Shown here: piece by piece, positions 26,137 through 34,672 of the stretch
Numbering within the stretch: the stretch's first letter is position 1
How the letters are laid out: every line of letters begins with the position of its first letter
Origin: Onstottus_B sp049273855
GTDB taxonomy: Bacteria > Acidobacteriota > Blastocatellia > UBA7656
Assembly: GCA_049273855.1 (NCBI GenBank)
Contig: JBASRN010000289.1
Location: 1-60,212 of the forward strand
Length of the DNA: 60,212 nucleotides
Direction of reading: 5' to 3'
Program-made: the position numbers and the translations under genes
Notes under the pieces: generated by a model
What the model saw: the letters and a program-made list of their open reading frames with translations, nothing else
What the model was told of the DNA's origin: nothing
The model's database searches: none

Positions 26137-26142
26137 CACCGC

Positions 26143-26390
26143 GCTCGGTTGGCAACAACCGGGTCCGATCCCGAGAGGTTGATGTTGAAAACTTCAGATT
26201 CGTGCAGCCGTTGATGCTTCGCAAGGAGCGTTAACATATGCGCGAAACTTCAGTGTGGTGGCCGAGGCTCGCAAGAGCTTCGCTCGCCGGGGCTCTTCGG
26301 AGCACTGGCGACAGGGATTCGCAAGGGTTCCTAACTTAACTCTGAGGGTCTGAAGTTGGATACGGAGATCACTCGGGATCGTTATTTTTT
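26143..26390 (+). ncRNA. candidate structured non-coding RNA, unknown class
   Basis: An approximately 248-nt element with no convincing reading frame. A 5' hairpin (44-63 of the 26100s, stem of 8 bp, loop GCAA at 26152-26155) precedes a closing helix: CGATCCCGAG at 26166-26175 pairs perfectly with CTCGGGATCG at 26372-26381. That helix is followed at once by TTATTTTTT. Inside are four hairpins: 26210-26235 (11 bp, loop GCAA), 26263-26282 (8 bp, GCAA), 26285-26310 (10 bp with one mismatch, loop TTCG) and 26313-26332 (8 bp, GCAA). The stable GCAA/TTCG loops exist only on the plus strand, which agrees with the promoter. CTGAAGTT at 26350-26357 can pair with either of two AACTTCAG copies. By eye it lacks the hallmarks of tmRNA, RNase P RNA and SRP RNA, and is not rod-like as 6S RNA is. 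Confidence 0.75.
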
Positions 26391-26477
26391 CGATGCTGCA
26401 TTTCGACCAGGACCGCTTCGCCAGCATAACCGACCCTTTTCCTACCGCCACGAAGATCATCTCGAGAGGTCGTTCAA

Positions 26478-27095
26478 TCAACTCTCCAGCTCCGATTCGA
26501 GTTCCGGCTCCTGCCATGTGCCGCTCGCAGCAAATTTGTCGACGAGTTTACGATAGTCCGAAGCGTACAGCACCTTGATGCTCACCTCAGGATACAACTC
26601 GCGCAGCATCCGGACCTTGCGATTCTTCTTTGTCACAAGGTTCTGCTTCAGCGTCGTAAGCTCGATGTAGGTGTCGTGGTCCGGCAGATAGAAATCCGGA
26701 GTGAAGCTGGCCGCTACGCTGCCCTCTTCATCCCACTCGATGGCGAACGTTCGAGGCTCGTATTGCCAGGCTATGTGGTAGAAGTCGAGGATGCGAGCGA
26801 ATTCCGCCTCGGATTCGTGTGCGAAGCTCACTGCGTGGGCGGCGTTCGGGGCTGGCTCATCTTCCTCCGAAAAGTTCTCTTCGAGGGCGGCAACCGCGCG
26901 CTTAAGCTCGGGAAGCAACGCGGCAGGTATTTCGATGGTATGTTCCGTCTGGGGAACATTTCCCTCGTGCTGCTCCTTGATTACTATAAACTCGTGCCCT
27001 TCTCGCTCGGCTATCTGGATTGTTATCTCGGCGCTCGTGCTTACGCTAAAGCGGCTCACTTCATCGGGCCGCTCCTCCGAAGACTTTACGGTCAT
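26478..27095 (-). CDS. hypothetical protein with a PD-(D/E)XK nuclease-like C-terminal domain
   Basis: A 205-residue protein. The start at 27095 follows AGAAGG by 5 bases. Longer in-frame readings look non-coding. Residues about 20-75 are beta-rich (TIQIAEREGHEFIVIKEQ) and then helical. Residues about 95-190 resemble the restriction-endonuclease fold: FARILDFYHIAWQYEPRTF, then FTPDFYLPDHDTYIELT and a basic helix KKNRKVRMLRELYP. The expected E-x-K is E145-L-T147, so the usual catalytic Lys is replaced, with a Lys three residues on. It may be a divergent nuclease or a non-catalytic nucleic-acid binder. It converges with the structured RNA and is on the same strand as hpt. Confidence 0.72.
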   Translation of the reverse strand: MTVKSSEERPDEVSRFSVSTSAEITIQIAEREGHEFIVIKEQHEGNVPQTEHTIEIPAALLPELKRAVAALEENFSEEDEPAPNAAHAVSFAHESEAEFARILDFYHIAWQYEPRTFAIEWDEEGSVAASFTPDFYLPDHDTYIELTTLKQNLVTKKNRKVRMLRELYPEVSIKVLYASDYRKLVDKFAASGTWQEPELESELES

Positions 27096-27601
27096 AACAA
27101 CCTTCTTGCTCGAACCGAACCCTCGTCCTGGCGTTGCGGAGCACATCCGATTGGGGCTGGAGCGCTCGACTCTCGTAGCTTCGGCTGAGTGGCTATTGGA
27201 AGGCCGGCTTTGTGGCTCGACCCTTTTGTCGTGCAAAACAGAAACCCCTGCTCCGCATCCGGGTTAGCCGGGGGCAAAACAGGGGTCAACCACGGGTGAG
27301 TCTAACTCAGCGCCTGTTCGAATACAAACGAAACTGTAGTCCCTGCCTGGGTCGATACCCGGCGATGAAACTCGATCGGCGACTGACAGTTGGTCCTGCT
27401 CATTAACTGTTGACTCGCACGCGAGGCGGAACTAACATCGGGTTCGTCAATCGCAAAAGTGCACCCGCAGGCGGGGGTGGCAGCCGAAACTCTTCTTCAA
27501 GCCTTCCTCGAGATTCAAAAGCGCTGCCACATTTGTCAGTCGTAGCCTCCCCAGTTCACTCTGCCGCCTGGGTACTTTCTTAGCCTCATAGCGAGGGTGA
27601 A
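27096..27601. other. 506-base intergenic region without a recognised gene
   Basis: It lies between the divergent nuclease-like and SPOR-domain genes, so it must hold both promoters. A 7-bp inverted repeat ACCCCTG/CAGGGGT spans about 27251-27289, and a hairpin GCCTGGGT-CGAT-ACCCGGC (27347-27365 approximately) is visible. Neither matches a riboswitch that I recognise. Confidence 0.4.
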
Positions 27602-29017
27602 ATGCGATTCAAGCTGGCGCTCCTGCTCGCCACATTCGTTCTGTTTCCGGCTGGCCAAACGCCGGGCACCGTGAGGCCTTTAAGGGCGACTCGCTACACG
27701 ATTCAGGTAGCTTCATTTCCGAATCCGGCCGAAGCCCGCCAACTCGTTGCCAGACTTGCAGGCCTCGGCGAGCGCGCGACCGCATCGGTCGTCGATCTGA
27801 CGGGTCGTGGCCGTTGGTCCCGCGTTTTCGTTGGGACTTTTGCCACCATTGGGGAGGCTCGTAGTCACGCCGCTCGCCTGATGAGCCGCGGGGCCATAAG
27901 AGAATTTTTCATAAGAGCGGCAGACGATCGCCAACAACCGTCACCAACATCACTCAACGAGATTCGGCGACCCTCTGGCTTATTCAATTCACGTGCTACT
28001 TTTGGGTCTGGCGTCCCGTCATCATTGCCAGGTCAAGCGATGCAATGGGTTGCGCCATCGCCTGCCCGCGTTTCTGGCAGCTGGCTGGAACGTAAAAGCC
28101 AGCATTTAATCTCCAGTTTCCGATCTCCCGTGCCGCGCGTTGATCAGCGCGCCGCCGCGACCTCCATCCTACCACTGGCAAAAACCTCGACCCTCTCGCT
28201 TATCCCGCGCGTCGACTCGCGATTGCTACCTCGCCCGGATCCCGCGCGTTCGGCGTTTTTGGTGATTGTCGGTGACGCTGGGCATCAACGCGTAGCTCGG
28301 CAGACCGGGTTGTGGATCACGGGAGACACCGTCGATGGACTGGTGAGGTTGCGGTGGATCGCCGGAGAAAGTGCCGCCGAGCTTATCACCGTTGAACGCG
28401 ATGGGCGTGTAAGACTGGACACGCGTCTTCTGGCGAAAGCGGCAGGGGTCCACAGGGTGCCTCTGATGGAGGGCCCGCTTGCCGTGATCGACTACGTTTG
28501 CGCGAATGAGGGGCTGTTGCTGTTGGTTCAACTTACGCAAGCGAGGCATCGCTATCGGCTTCACTTCGCTCGTCAGGCCCCAACCCGCGGAGCTGCGGTA
28601 GAGGTAACGGGGGGGATAAACCTGGACAACAACTTCGACAGCCGCATCAATCCGAACCGGCGGTTGGGAAGAAAGATGGACACCGAACGGCCACCGGAGG
28701 GGTTTGACTCGCTTATCGCTATAAATCCGGCCGCCCTTTGGTTCAATCAGCAAACCAATCAGCTAGTGCCAGGCGCACACATTGCCTTTCACGAAATGGC
28801 CGAAGCCCACGCCAAGCTCGAAATGGGGCTCGACTACCTCGGCGATGCAACGAGGCCGGGTGCGCACGAAGTCGCGTTGGAGCGCGAGCAACGCCTGAAA
28901 TCACAACGGCCACGGGCCGGGGTGGTCGTCACTGCCGGTCCTAATCGCGTTCTGAGGTCCGAGGAGGAGATTCGCGAGTTCTTCTCACAACTCTCCAGCC
29001 CTGGCCATAACCGCTAA
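27602..29017 (+). CDS. secreted SPOR-domain protein with a HExxE/GAH C-terminal domain
   Basis: A 471-residue exported protein (signal peptide LALLLATFVLFPAG). Residues about 30-104 are a SPOR domain (YTIQVASFPNPAEARQLVARL, then VFVGTFATIGEARSHAARL), which binds denuded peptidoglycan glycans. A Pro/Ser/Arg-rich linker leads to a C-terminal domain at about 330-440. That domain has FHEMAEAHAKL (H397, E398, E401) and, 20 residues on, GAHEVALEREQRLKSQRP. The pattern resembles a metal-dependent hydrolase helix but with HExxE instead of HExxH. Function is not established. A cell-wall-associated hydrolase or effector-like role is possible. Confidence 0.75.
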   Translation: MRFKLALLLATFVLFPAGQTPGTVRPLRATRYTIQVASFPNPAEARQLVARLAGLGERATASVVDLTGRGRWSRVFVGTFATIGEARSHAARLMSRGAIREFFIRAADDRQQPSPTSLNEIRRPSGLFNSRATFGSGVPSSLPGQAMQWVAPSPARVSGSWLERKSQHLISSFRSPVPRVDQRAAATSILPLAKTSTLSLIPRVDSRLLPRPDPARSAFLVIVGDAGHQRVARQTGLWITGDTVDGLVRLRWIAGESAAELITVERDGRVRLDTRLLAKAAGVHRVPLMEGPLAVIDYVCANEGLLLLVQLTQARHRYRLHFARQAPTRGAAVEVTGGINLDNNFDSRINPNRRLGRKMDTERPPEGFDSLIAINPAALWFNQQTNQLVPGAHIAFHEMAEAHAKLEMGLDYLGDATRPGAHEVALEREQRLKSQRPRAGVVVTAGPNRVLRSEEEIREFFSQLSSPGHNR

Positions 29018-29152
29018 CGTAGCAGCACTCCGCTCGCAAACGTCATTCGCGGCTATTGCTGACACGCCTTTACAGTCCGCGTTCCCGTGTGATAGCTTTT
29101 TTTGGTTCAAATGGAACGAATATTCTGATTTGTGCAGAGGAGAACACGCACA

Positions 29153-29422
29153 GTGGCTTTGGCAAAGGACGTTAAGACCGATGTAATCGGTCAGTACAAG
29201 AAACACAAGGCTGACACCGGCTCGCCTGAAGTGCAGGTTGCGCTGATCACGCAGAGGATAAATGGACTCACCGAACACTTCAAGACGCACGGCAAAGACA
29301 ATCATTCGCGTCGAGGCTTGCTCAAGCTGGTCAGTCACCGCCGGAGATTGCTGGATTATTTGAGACGCAAGGACGCTGATCGTTACCGCGAAGTCATCAA
29401 TCGTCTGGGTATAAGAAAATAG
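29153..29422 (+). CDS. rpsO: 30S ribosomal protein S15
   Basis: An 89-residue primary 16S rRNA-binding protein. The GTG at 29153 has GAGGAGA about 10 bases upstream and gives the standard N-terminus (M)ALAKDVKTDVIGQYKKH. The S15 signature HSRRGLLKLVSHRRRLLDYL is intact. The rpsO-pnp order is conserved widely. Confidence 0.97.
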   Translation: MALAKDVKTDVIGQYKKHKADTGSPEVQVALITQRINGLTEHFKTHGKDNHSRRGLLKLVSHRRRLLDYLRRKDADRYREVINRLGIRK

Positions 29423-29496
29423 AGATCACTTCAGCGAGAGGCCGGGAGCACACGAAGCCGCCTCCAGCGGTCCGGTCAGTTGTCGGTTCTCTGGCG

Positions 29497-29529
29497 CGCT
29501 TCCACGTTTCGGCAATCGGAGCGTTTTTT
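29497..29529 (+). terminator. hairpin terminator or processing hairpin after rpsO
   Basis: A 6-bp stem (CGCTTC/GGAGCG with one G-U pair) with a 15-base loop is followed by six T residues at 29524-29529. It sits in the 354-base gap between rpsO and pnp. A second small hairpin (AGCCC/GGGCT type, near 29715-29732) precedes pnp. In many bacteria this gap holds the RNase III site through which PNPase controls its own message. That role here is inferred. Confidence 0.5.
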
Positions 29530-29776
29530 GGGATTCCGACCTGGGCGCGTCGGCCTGCAGTTCAGACAGAACGAAATTCCGATGGCCACGGGAGCGAGTC
29601 GGCAGGACCGACCCTCACCGTGGCTTTTGCTTTTAGCACTCCAGCGAAAGGAATTAGCTCGCGGGTTTTCAGCGTTGAGAGTTTAGTCGTTTGATTAGCG
29701 CGCAATAAGCAAAAGCCCATAAACGGGGGCTCTTCAGATTAGGGTCAGCGCGCAGCGGAGAGGGAAGGAGATACTT

Positions 29777-32002
29777 ATGGAGTTGAAGGAATCAGTACAA
29801 CTGGGAGGAATAGAGTTTTCAATCGAGACAGGGAAGGTGGCCAAGCAGGCAGACGGCGCGGTCATAGTGCGCTACGGAGACACAGTGGTCCTCGTCGCGA
29901 CCGTAGGCTCCAAGCCGCGCGAGGGAATAGATTTTTTCCCGCTTACGGTCGAGTACCGCGAATACGCGTATGCGGCCGGGCGCATCCCGGGCAACTATTT
30001 CAGGCGTGAAGGGAGACCGTCAGAGAAAGAGACCCTGACGTCAAGGCTGATCGATCGCCCGATCCGCCCGTTGTTCACAGAAGGCTACAATAGCGAAACA
30101 CAAGTCGTAGCATCCGTAATCTCAGCCGACGAGTCTTACGACTCAGACGTACTTGCGTTAACCGGGGCGTCGGCGGCCTTGTACCTGTCAAACATTCCGT
30201 TCGAGACGCCTATCGCCGGCGTTCGCGTCGGGCTCATCGAAGATCGCTTCATCGTAAATCCAAGCTATGATCAGACGCGCGCGTCGGCGCTGAACCTGAT
30301 AGTAGCCGGATCAGACGAAGCCATCGTTATGGTCGAGGCGGGTGCAAAGGAAGTTTCGGAAGACGTAATGGTCGAGGCGCTGATGTTCGGGCACAACGAG
30401 ATCAAGAAACTTTGCCGGCTCCAGAAGGAGATGCGCCAAAGGCTCGGCGTCACTAAACGCGAGGTCTTGAAGCCTGAGCTCGATTCGGTGATGATGACCG
30501 AGATCGAAGCTCGTATCACCGAGTCGCTCCGCGACGCGCTCGATACGACGAAACGCGACAAGCTCGAAAGCTATGCCCTGGTAGACAAGCTCAAAGCGGA
30601 GACCGTCGAGGTGTATCCCGCGGAAGAGGCTGACAAGATCGCGATGGCAAAGAAAATCTTCGACCATTTGAAGGAGAAGATTTTCCGTGAGGACATCCTG
30701 AATCGGCGCCATCGCCCGGACGGCCGCCGGTTCAGCGAGATCCGCCCGATTACTATTGAGGTTGGGTGGCTGCCGCGCACGCACGGCTCGGCGCTGTTCA
30801 CTCGAGGCGAGACTCAGGCCATCGTTACCGCGACACTTGGAACCAGTGAAGACATTCAATACCTCGACGATCTGGAGAAGGGCGAAATCAAGCGGCGTTT
30901 CCTGCTTGCTTACAACTTCCCGCAGTACTCAGTCGGCGAGACGGGCCGCATAGGCTCGACAAGCCGTCGCGAGATCGGCCACGGCGCGCTCGCCAGAAGA
31001 GCGCTTGAGCCGATGCTTCCCGGCGACGACGAATGGCCCTACATCATCCGCATCGTTTCGGACATCACCGAGTCCAACGGGTCCAGTTCGATGGCATCGG
31101 TGTGCGGTGGAACGCTGGCGATGATGGATGCCGGCGTCCCCTTGAAGCGCCCGGTCGCCGGCGTTGCGATGGGCCTGGTGATGGAAGGAAACAAGTACGC
31201 GATCCTTACCGACATTGCCGGCGCCGAAGACCATTACGGCGATATGGACTTCAAGGTCGCGGGCACGCGCGACGGAATCACAGCTTTGCAGATGGACATA
31301 AAGGTTGCCGGGATCAATGCGAGAATCCTGGCGGACGCGCTCCAACAAGCTCGCGATGGCCGGCTCTACATACTGGAGAAGATGGAAGGCGCTATCGCAG
31401 CGCCTCGCGAAGAGATCAGCCAGTACGCTCCCCGCATTCTCACCATTCAGATTCCCGTCGACAAGATCCGCGAAGTGATTGGGCCCGGCGGCAAAGTCAT
31501 ACGAGGCCTGGTCGAGAAGACCGGCTGCAAGATCGATGTCGAAGATACCGGCCGCATCAATATCGCTTCGGCGAACCTTGAATCCGCGGAAGCCGCCAAG
31601 CGTGCGATTGAAGAGATAACGGCTGTGCCGGAGGTCAATAAGACATATCTTGGAACCGTTCAACGTATAGCCGACTTCGGAGCCTTCGTTGAAATCATGC
31701 CGGGAACCGATGGCTTGTTGCACGTTTCGGAGATCGCCGAGTATCGCGTCGCAAACGTTCGTGACGAGCTTGAAGAAGGTCAGCAGTTGTTGGTCAAGGT
31801 CATCAACGTTGATCCTTCAGGCAAGATTCGGTTGTCCCGGAAAGCGGTTTTGAGAGAAGAACGCGGCGAGCCTGCCGAAGAGCCCGGGGATCGTCAGCCG
31901 GACGATCGAGAAGGCCGAGGTGACCGCCCGCCTCGCGACGACCGCGGTCGTGGTCCCCGCCCCGGTGGCGACCGCCGTCCAAATCGCGGCCCACGACGCT
32001 AG
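29777..32002 (+). CDS. pnp: polynucleotide phosphorylase
   Basis: A 741-residue 3'-5' exoribonuclease that degrades RNA phosphorolytically. Two RNase PH-like domains (about 10-230 and 310-540) flank a helical linker. GSSSMASVCGGTLAMMDAGVP and the second-domain segment DHYGDMDFKVAGT mark the active site. A KH domain (IREVIGPGGKVIRGL) and an S1 domain (RIADFGAFVEIMPGTDGLLH) follow. The last 50 residues are Arg/Asp/Gly/Pro-rich and low in complexity, possibly binding RNA or partners. The start has AAGGAG nearby. Confidence 0.98.
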   Translation: MELKESVQLGGIEFSIETGKVAKQADGAVIVRYGDTVVLVATVGSKPREGIDFFPLTVEYREYAYAAGRIPGNYFRREGRPSEKETLTSRLIDRPIRPLFTEGYNSETQVVASVISADESYDSDVLALTGASAALYLSNIPFETPIAGVRVGLIEDRFIVNPSYDQTRASALNLIVAGSDEAIVMVEAGAKEVSEDVMVEALMFGHNEIKKLCRLQKEMRQRLGVTKREVLKPELDSVMMTEIEARITESLRDALDTTKRDKLESYALVDKLKAETVEVYPAEEADKIAMAKKIFDHLKEKIFREDILNRRHRPDGRRFSEIRPITIEVGWLPRTHGSALFTRGETQAIVTATLGTSEDIQYLDDLEKGEIKRRFLLAYNFPQYSVGETGRIGSTSRREIGHGALARRALEPMLPGDDEWPYIIRIVSDITESNGSSSMASVCGGTLAMMDAGVPLKRPVAGVAMGLVMEGNKYAILTDIAGAEDHYGDMDFKVAGTRDGITALQMDIKVAGINARILADALQQARDGRLYILEKMEGAIAAPREEISQYAPRILTIQIPVDKIREVIGPGGKVIRGLVEKTGCKIDVEDTGRINIASANLESAEAAKRAIEEITAVPEVNKTYLGTVQRIADFGAFVEIMPGTDGLLHVSEIAEYRVANVRDELEEGQQLLVKVINVDPSGKIRLSRKAVLREERGEPAEEPGDRQPDDREGRGDRPPRDDRGRGPRPGGDRRPNRGPRR

Positions 32003-32047
32003 AAGACTTAAAAGGAACAACCTGATAGCTGCTCCAATCGAGCTTAT

Positions 32048-32082
32048 AGAGGGCCTCCAGCGCCTAGCTGAACTGGCCCTCT
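32048..32082. terminator. bidirectional hairpin terminator between pnp and the MBL hydrolase gene
   Basis: Outer stem AGAGGGCC/GGCCCTCT with an inner CAGC/GCTG stem, followed by a pyrimidine-rich tail on the plus strand. It separates two convergent genes. Confidence 0.7.
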
Positions 32083-32107
32083 CTTCCTTTGTTGTCACGC
32101 AGCCGGT

Positions 32108-33145
32108 TCAACCAACCGAGTCCAGCCCGTGGGAGAGCGCGTGCCAGTCTCGAGCCGCCCGAGCGGTCTTATTGGCCTCCGGGAATCTCTGCCCGGTCAT
32201 CTCCGTGTAGACCTTTTCCACCTGTGTCGCAAAGCTCGCGCCCTTGCCGACGTACCGTGCGATCTGGGCATTTGTCGAAAGCTCGGAGTTTATTTTCTCA
32301 ATTGAGTCGCGAACTTCCTGTCCGGACTTCTTTGCCTTCACAAGCGCGCCGACGCGCTCGCGCAGCAGCTTGAAGAATTGCTGTTGATCGCCAAGCACCG
32401 TGTCGACTCCGCGAGGTCCGTGACCCGGACACACAACTCGAGCACCGAGCTTGCGCGCGGCTTCCAGGGTCACGACCCACTTCTCGACATTTCCATCACC
32501 GACGTAGTTGTAAGGCCCATTCACGCACGCGTCGCCAGTGAAAAGTATCCGTTCGTTCGGCAGCCATGCGAACGCGTCACCGTACGTGTGGGCGACGCCC
32601 AAGTGCATAAGCTCGACTCGATGCTTGCCGTCATCAAAGACCATCTCGCGAGGGAAGAGAACTGACGGCGGCTTGAGCTTCGAATCGGCGACATCCTTCC
32701 TGGTCTTGGCTGTGTCCTCCCAGCGGCCCGGCTTGCCGCCGTAGTAGCCGGTCTCGTACTTCTTCATCTCGTCAACGACACCCGTGTGCGCTACAGCCGC
32801 TGCGCCGTTCTCGATCCATACTTGATTGCCATAGGCGTTGTCGCCGTGATGATGAGTGTCAAATGCGAAGCGAATTGGCTTGTCGGTGAGGGCGCGAATC
32901 TTAGGGAGTATCTCCGCGGCGCCCGACGGGAAGTTGGCGTCGATGACAAGAACATAGTCTTCGAAGATGACCCAGCCGTTGTTGCAATGACCCCGCACCA
33001 GGTTCCCCTCATGGAAGTAGACATCGGGCGCAAGCGGATCGACCTTCCCGATTTCAGGCTTCGCGAGCGCCCTGGCCTCCTTCATCGACAGACCCAGCAG
33101 GGCCGCTCCCCCTATCAACATCTCTCGTCGCTTGACGTCGCACAT
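32108..33145 (-). CDS. exported metallo-beta-lactamase-fold hydrolase
   Basis: A 345-residue MBL-fold enzyme. The start at 33145 has AAAGGAG 9 bases upstream and opens with a Tat-like leader (KRREMLIGGAALLGLS). The metal-binding motif is THHHGDN (97-103). Further ligands are expected at the His of GVAHTYGD, the Asp of FTGDAC and the His of CPGHGP. The C-terminal region is helical. It resembles the quinoprotein relay or SoxH-like group of periplasmic MBL hydrolases. The substrate is unknown. Confidence 0.9.
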   Translation of the reverse strand: MCDVKRREMLIGGAALLGLSMKEARALAKPEIGKVDPLAPDVYFHEGNLVRGHCNNGWVIFEDYVLVIDANFPSGAAEILPKIRALTDKPIRFAFDTHHHGDNAYGNQVWIENGAAAVAHTGVVDEMKKYETGYYGGKPGRWEDTAKTRKDVADSKLKPPSVLFPREMVFDDGKHRVELMHLGVAHTYGDAFAWLPNERILFTGDACVNGPYNYVGDGNVEKWVVTLEAARKLGARVVCPGHGPRGVDTVLGDQQQFFKLLRERVGALVKAKKSGQEVRDSIEKINSELSTNAQIARYVGKGASFATQVEKVYTEMTGQRFPEANKTARAARDWHALSHGLDSVG

Positions 33146-33198
33146 GATGAATTCTCCTTTAGGTCTCGCACAGAGTTGTTCGTGGTGGAGTTTGCGTG

Positions 33199-33282
33199 TT
33201 GAGAAGAGCTCGCCACTAAGGCACCAGGACACGAAGGTCCACAAACCCCATTGTAGCTTCGTGACTTGGAGCCTTTGTGGCA
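33199..33282 (+). repeat. dispersed imperfect palindrome, copy 1
   Basis: Starts with TTGAGAAGAGCT and continues as an imperfect inverted repeat made of GCCACTAAGGCACC-like units, with arms at 33212-33236 and 33257-33281. The same element, in opposite orientation, is at 50100-50190, including the TTGAGAAGAGCT edge. It lies between two divergent genes. Confidence 0.7.
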
Positions 33283-33389
33283 AGACACGCATCCGCCTCT
33301 TCCACCACTAAGACAGACCCCACTCTGATGACTCTAGCCCCAACTCCTCGGCAGGCCCAACGCTCCGAACCCGCGAGGTTTCGCATTAT

Positions 33390-34535
33390 ATGACGTGCAA
33401 CGTCGTCGCACAAACCAGCCCTCGCTGGCCTAACTCGCTGGTTTCGTGGAAAATCAGCTTCGTGGTTACCATCGGCAGGTTGAATCAATCGCGCGGGTTG
33501 TTAGGCTTGAGCAAGGATGAGCTCCGCGAGTTTATGGCTTCGCTCGGCGAGCTGCCTTATCGATCGCGACAGCTTTTCGCGGCGATGCATCGCCGGCGCA
33601 TCACCACTTTCGACGCGATGACCGACCTGCCCAAGACTTTACGGGGAATGCTCGAAGAATGCGCAGTTGTAACTCGCACGAGCGTCGAGAGCGTCTTCAC
33701 TTCATCTGACGGCACGCGCCGCTTCCTGCTCAAATTGGGCGACGGGCTCGAAGTCGAGTCAGTCTTCATGCCAGAAGCACACCGCGACACGATCTGCGTC
33801 TCGAGTCAGGTCGGCTGCCCGCTCGCGTGCGACTTCTGCATGACAGGCGTCGTCGGCTTGAAGCGCAACATGACGGCAGGCGAGATCGTCTCTCAGGTGG
33901 TGATCGTTTTGAACGAGGTCTACGGTGTGGGAGTCGAGACGCCTCACCGGACGAACATAGTAATGATGGGAATGGGTGAGCCGCTGTTGAACTACGAGGA
34001 GGTAATGAAGTCGATCCGGTTGATGGCTGATGACGAAGGACTCGCGATCGCGGCGCGACGGGTGACGCTTTCGACGGCGGGAATAGTGCCGCGAATCTAC
34101 GACCTGGCAGCAGAGGAAGTGCGGCCCAGGCTTGCCATTTCTTTGACGGCGTCCAACGACGAGCTGAGAGACCGGTTGTTCCCGATCAATCGGAAGTACC
34201 CGCTAGCTGAATTGATTGAAGCTTGTCGGCGCTACCCGCTCGGCGAGCGCGAGCGATTGACGTTCGAGTACGTGATGCTCGCCGGCGTCAACGACAGCGA
34301 CGCGCACGCGCGCGAGCTGGTGCGGTTGCTCGCGGGAATTCGAGCGAAGGTGAACCTGATCCCGCACAACCCTGCGCCCGAGCTGCCTTATCAAGCGTCG
34401 TCCATGGAACGCATCGTTGGGTTTCAAAGCATGCTCACTGAAGCGGGCTTGCCGTCGTTTATTCGCCGGCCACGAGGGCAAGACATATCCGCGGCGTGCG
34501 GTCAGCTTGCAGCGCGACATCAAGCAGCACCGTAG
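33390..34535 (+). CDS. rlmN: dual-specificity 23S rRNA/tRNA adenine C2-methyltransferase RlmN
   Basis: A 381-residue radical SAM enzyme that methylates A2503 of 23S rRNA and A37 of some tRNAs. The cluster motif is CPLACDFC (Cys143, 147, 150), preceded by ICVSSQVG. MGMGEPLLNYEEVMKSI and VNLIPHNP are diagnostic. The C-terminal Cys of DISAACGQL is the methylated acceptor. The first 25 residues are not conserved, so the true start may be a GTG near 33462. This start is uncertain. Confidence 0.95.
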   Translation: MTCNVVAQTSPRWPNSLVSWKISFVVTIGRLNQSRGLLGLSKDELREFMASLGELPYRSRQLFAAMHRRRITTFDAMTDLPKTLRGMLEECAVVTRTSVESVFTSSDGTRRFLLKLGDGLEVESVFMPEAHRDTICVSSQVGCPLACDFCMTGVVGLKRNMTAGEIVSQVVIVLNEVYGVGVETPHRTNIVMMGMGEPLLNYEEVMKSIRLMADDEGLAIAARRVTLSTAGIVPRIYDLAAEEVRPRLAISLTASNDELRDRLFPINRKYPLAELIEACRRYPLGERERLTFEYVMLAGVNDSDAHARELVRLLAGIRAKVNLIPHNPAPELPYQASSMERIVGFQSMLTEAGLPSFIRRPRGQDISAACGQLAARHQAAP

Positions 34536-34672
34536 GTCGTTACAATCGCATTTTGACGCTCTTTAGAATGGACTAATGGCTATACCGTCGGCTCAATAAG
34601 CCGGCGTCGTCAAATAATAATTCCGTTGATTGTTCTTGACCCGATGTTCGACTCCTGATAAAACCGCGCGCG

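Noticed and set aside
26143..26390. Identity of the structured RNA as tmRNA, RNase P RNA, SRP RNA or 6S RNA
   Set aside because: No tRNA-like ends, no conserved RNase P core sequences, no GGAAGGAAGCAG-type SRP loop, and a multi-hairpin rather than rod-like shape.
26143..26390. A minus-strand riboswitch in the hpt leader
   Set aside because: The stable GCAA and TTCG loops, the T-run and the promoter all read on the plus strand. On the minus strand the loops become TTGC and CGAA.
27251..27365. Possible riboswitch or terminator in the gap before the SPOR gene
   Set aside because: The visible stems are short, with long loops, and no conserved riboswitch core is seen. Left as unassigned.
30929..31723. 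264-codon open frame antisense to pnp
   Set aside because: It lies inside the PNPase gene, which is fully conserved.
33425..33475. Third copy of the CCACGAAG repeat in the first codons of rlmN
   Set aside because: Only short words such as TTCGTGG match. The arm structure is absent.
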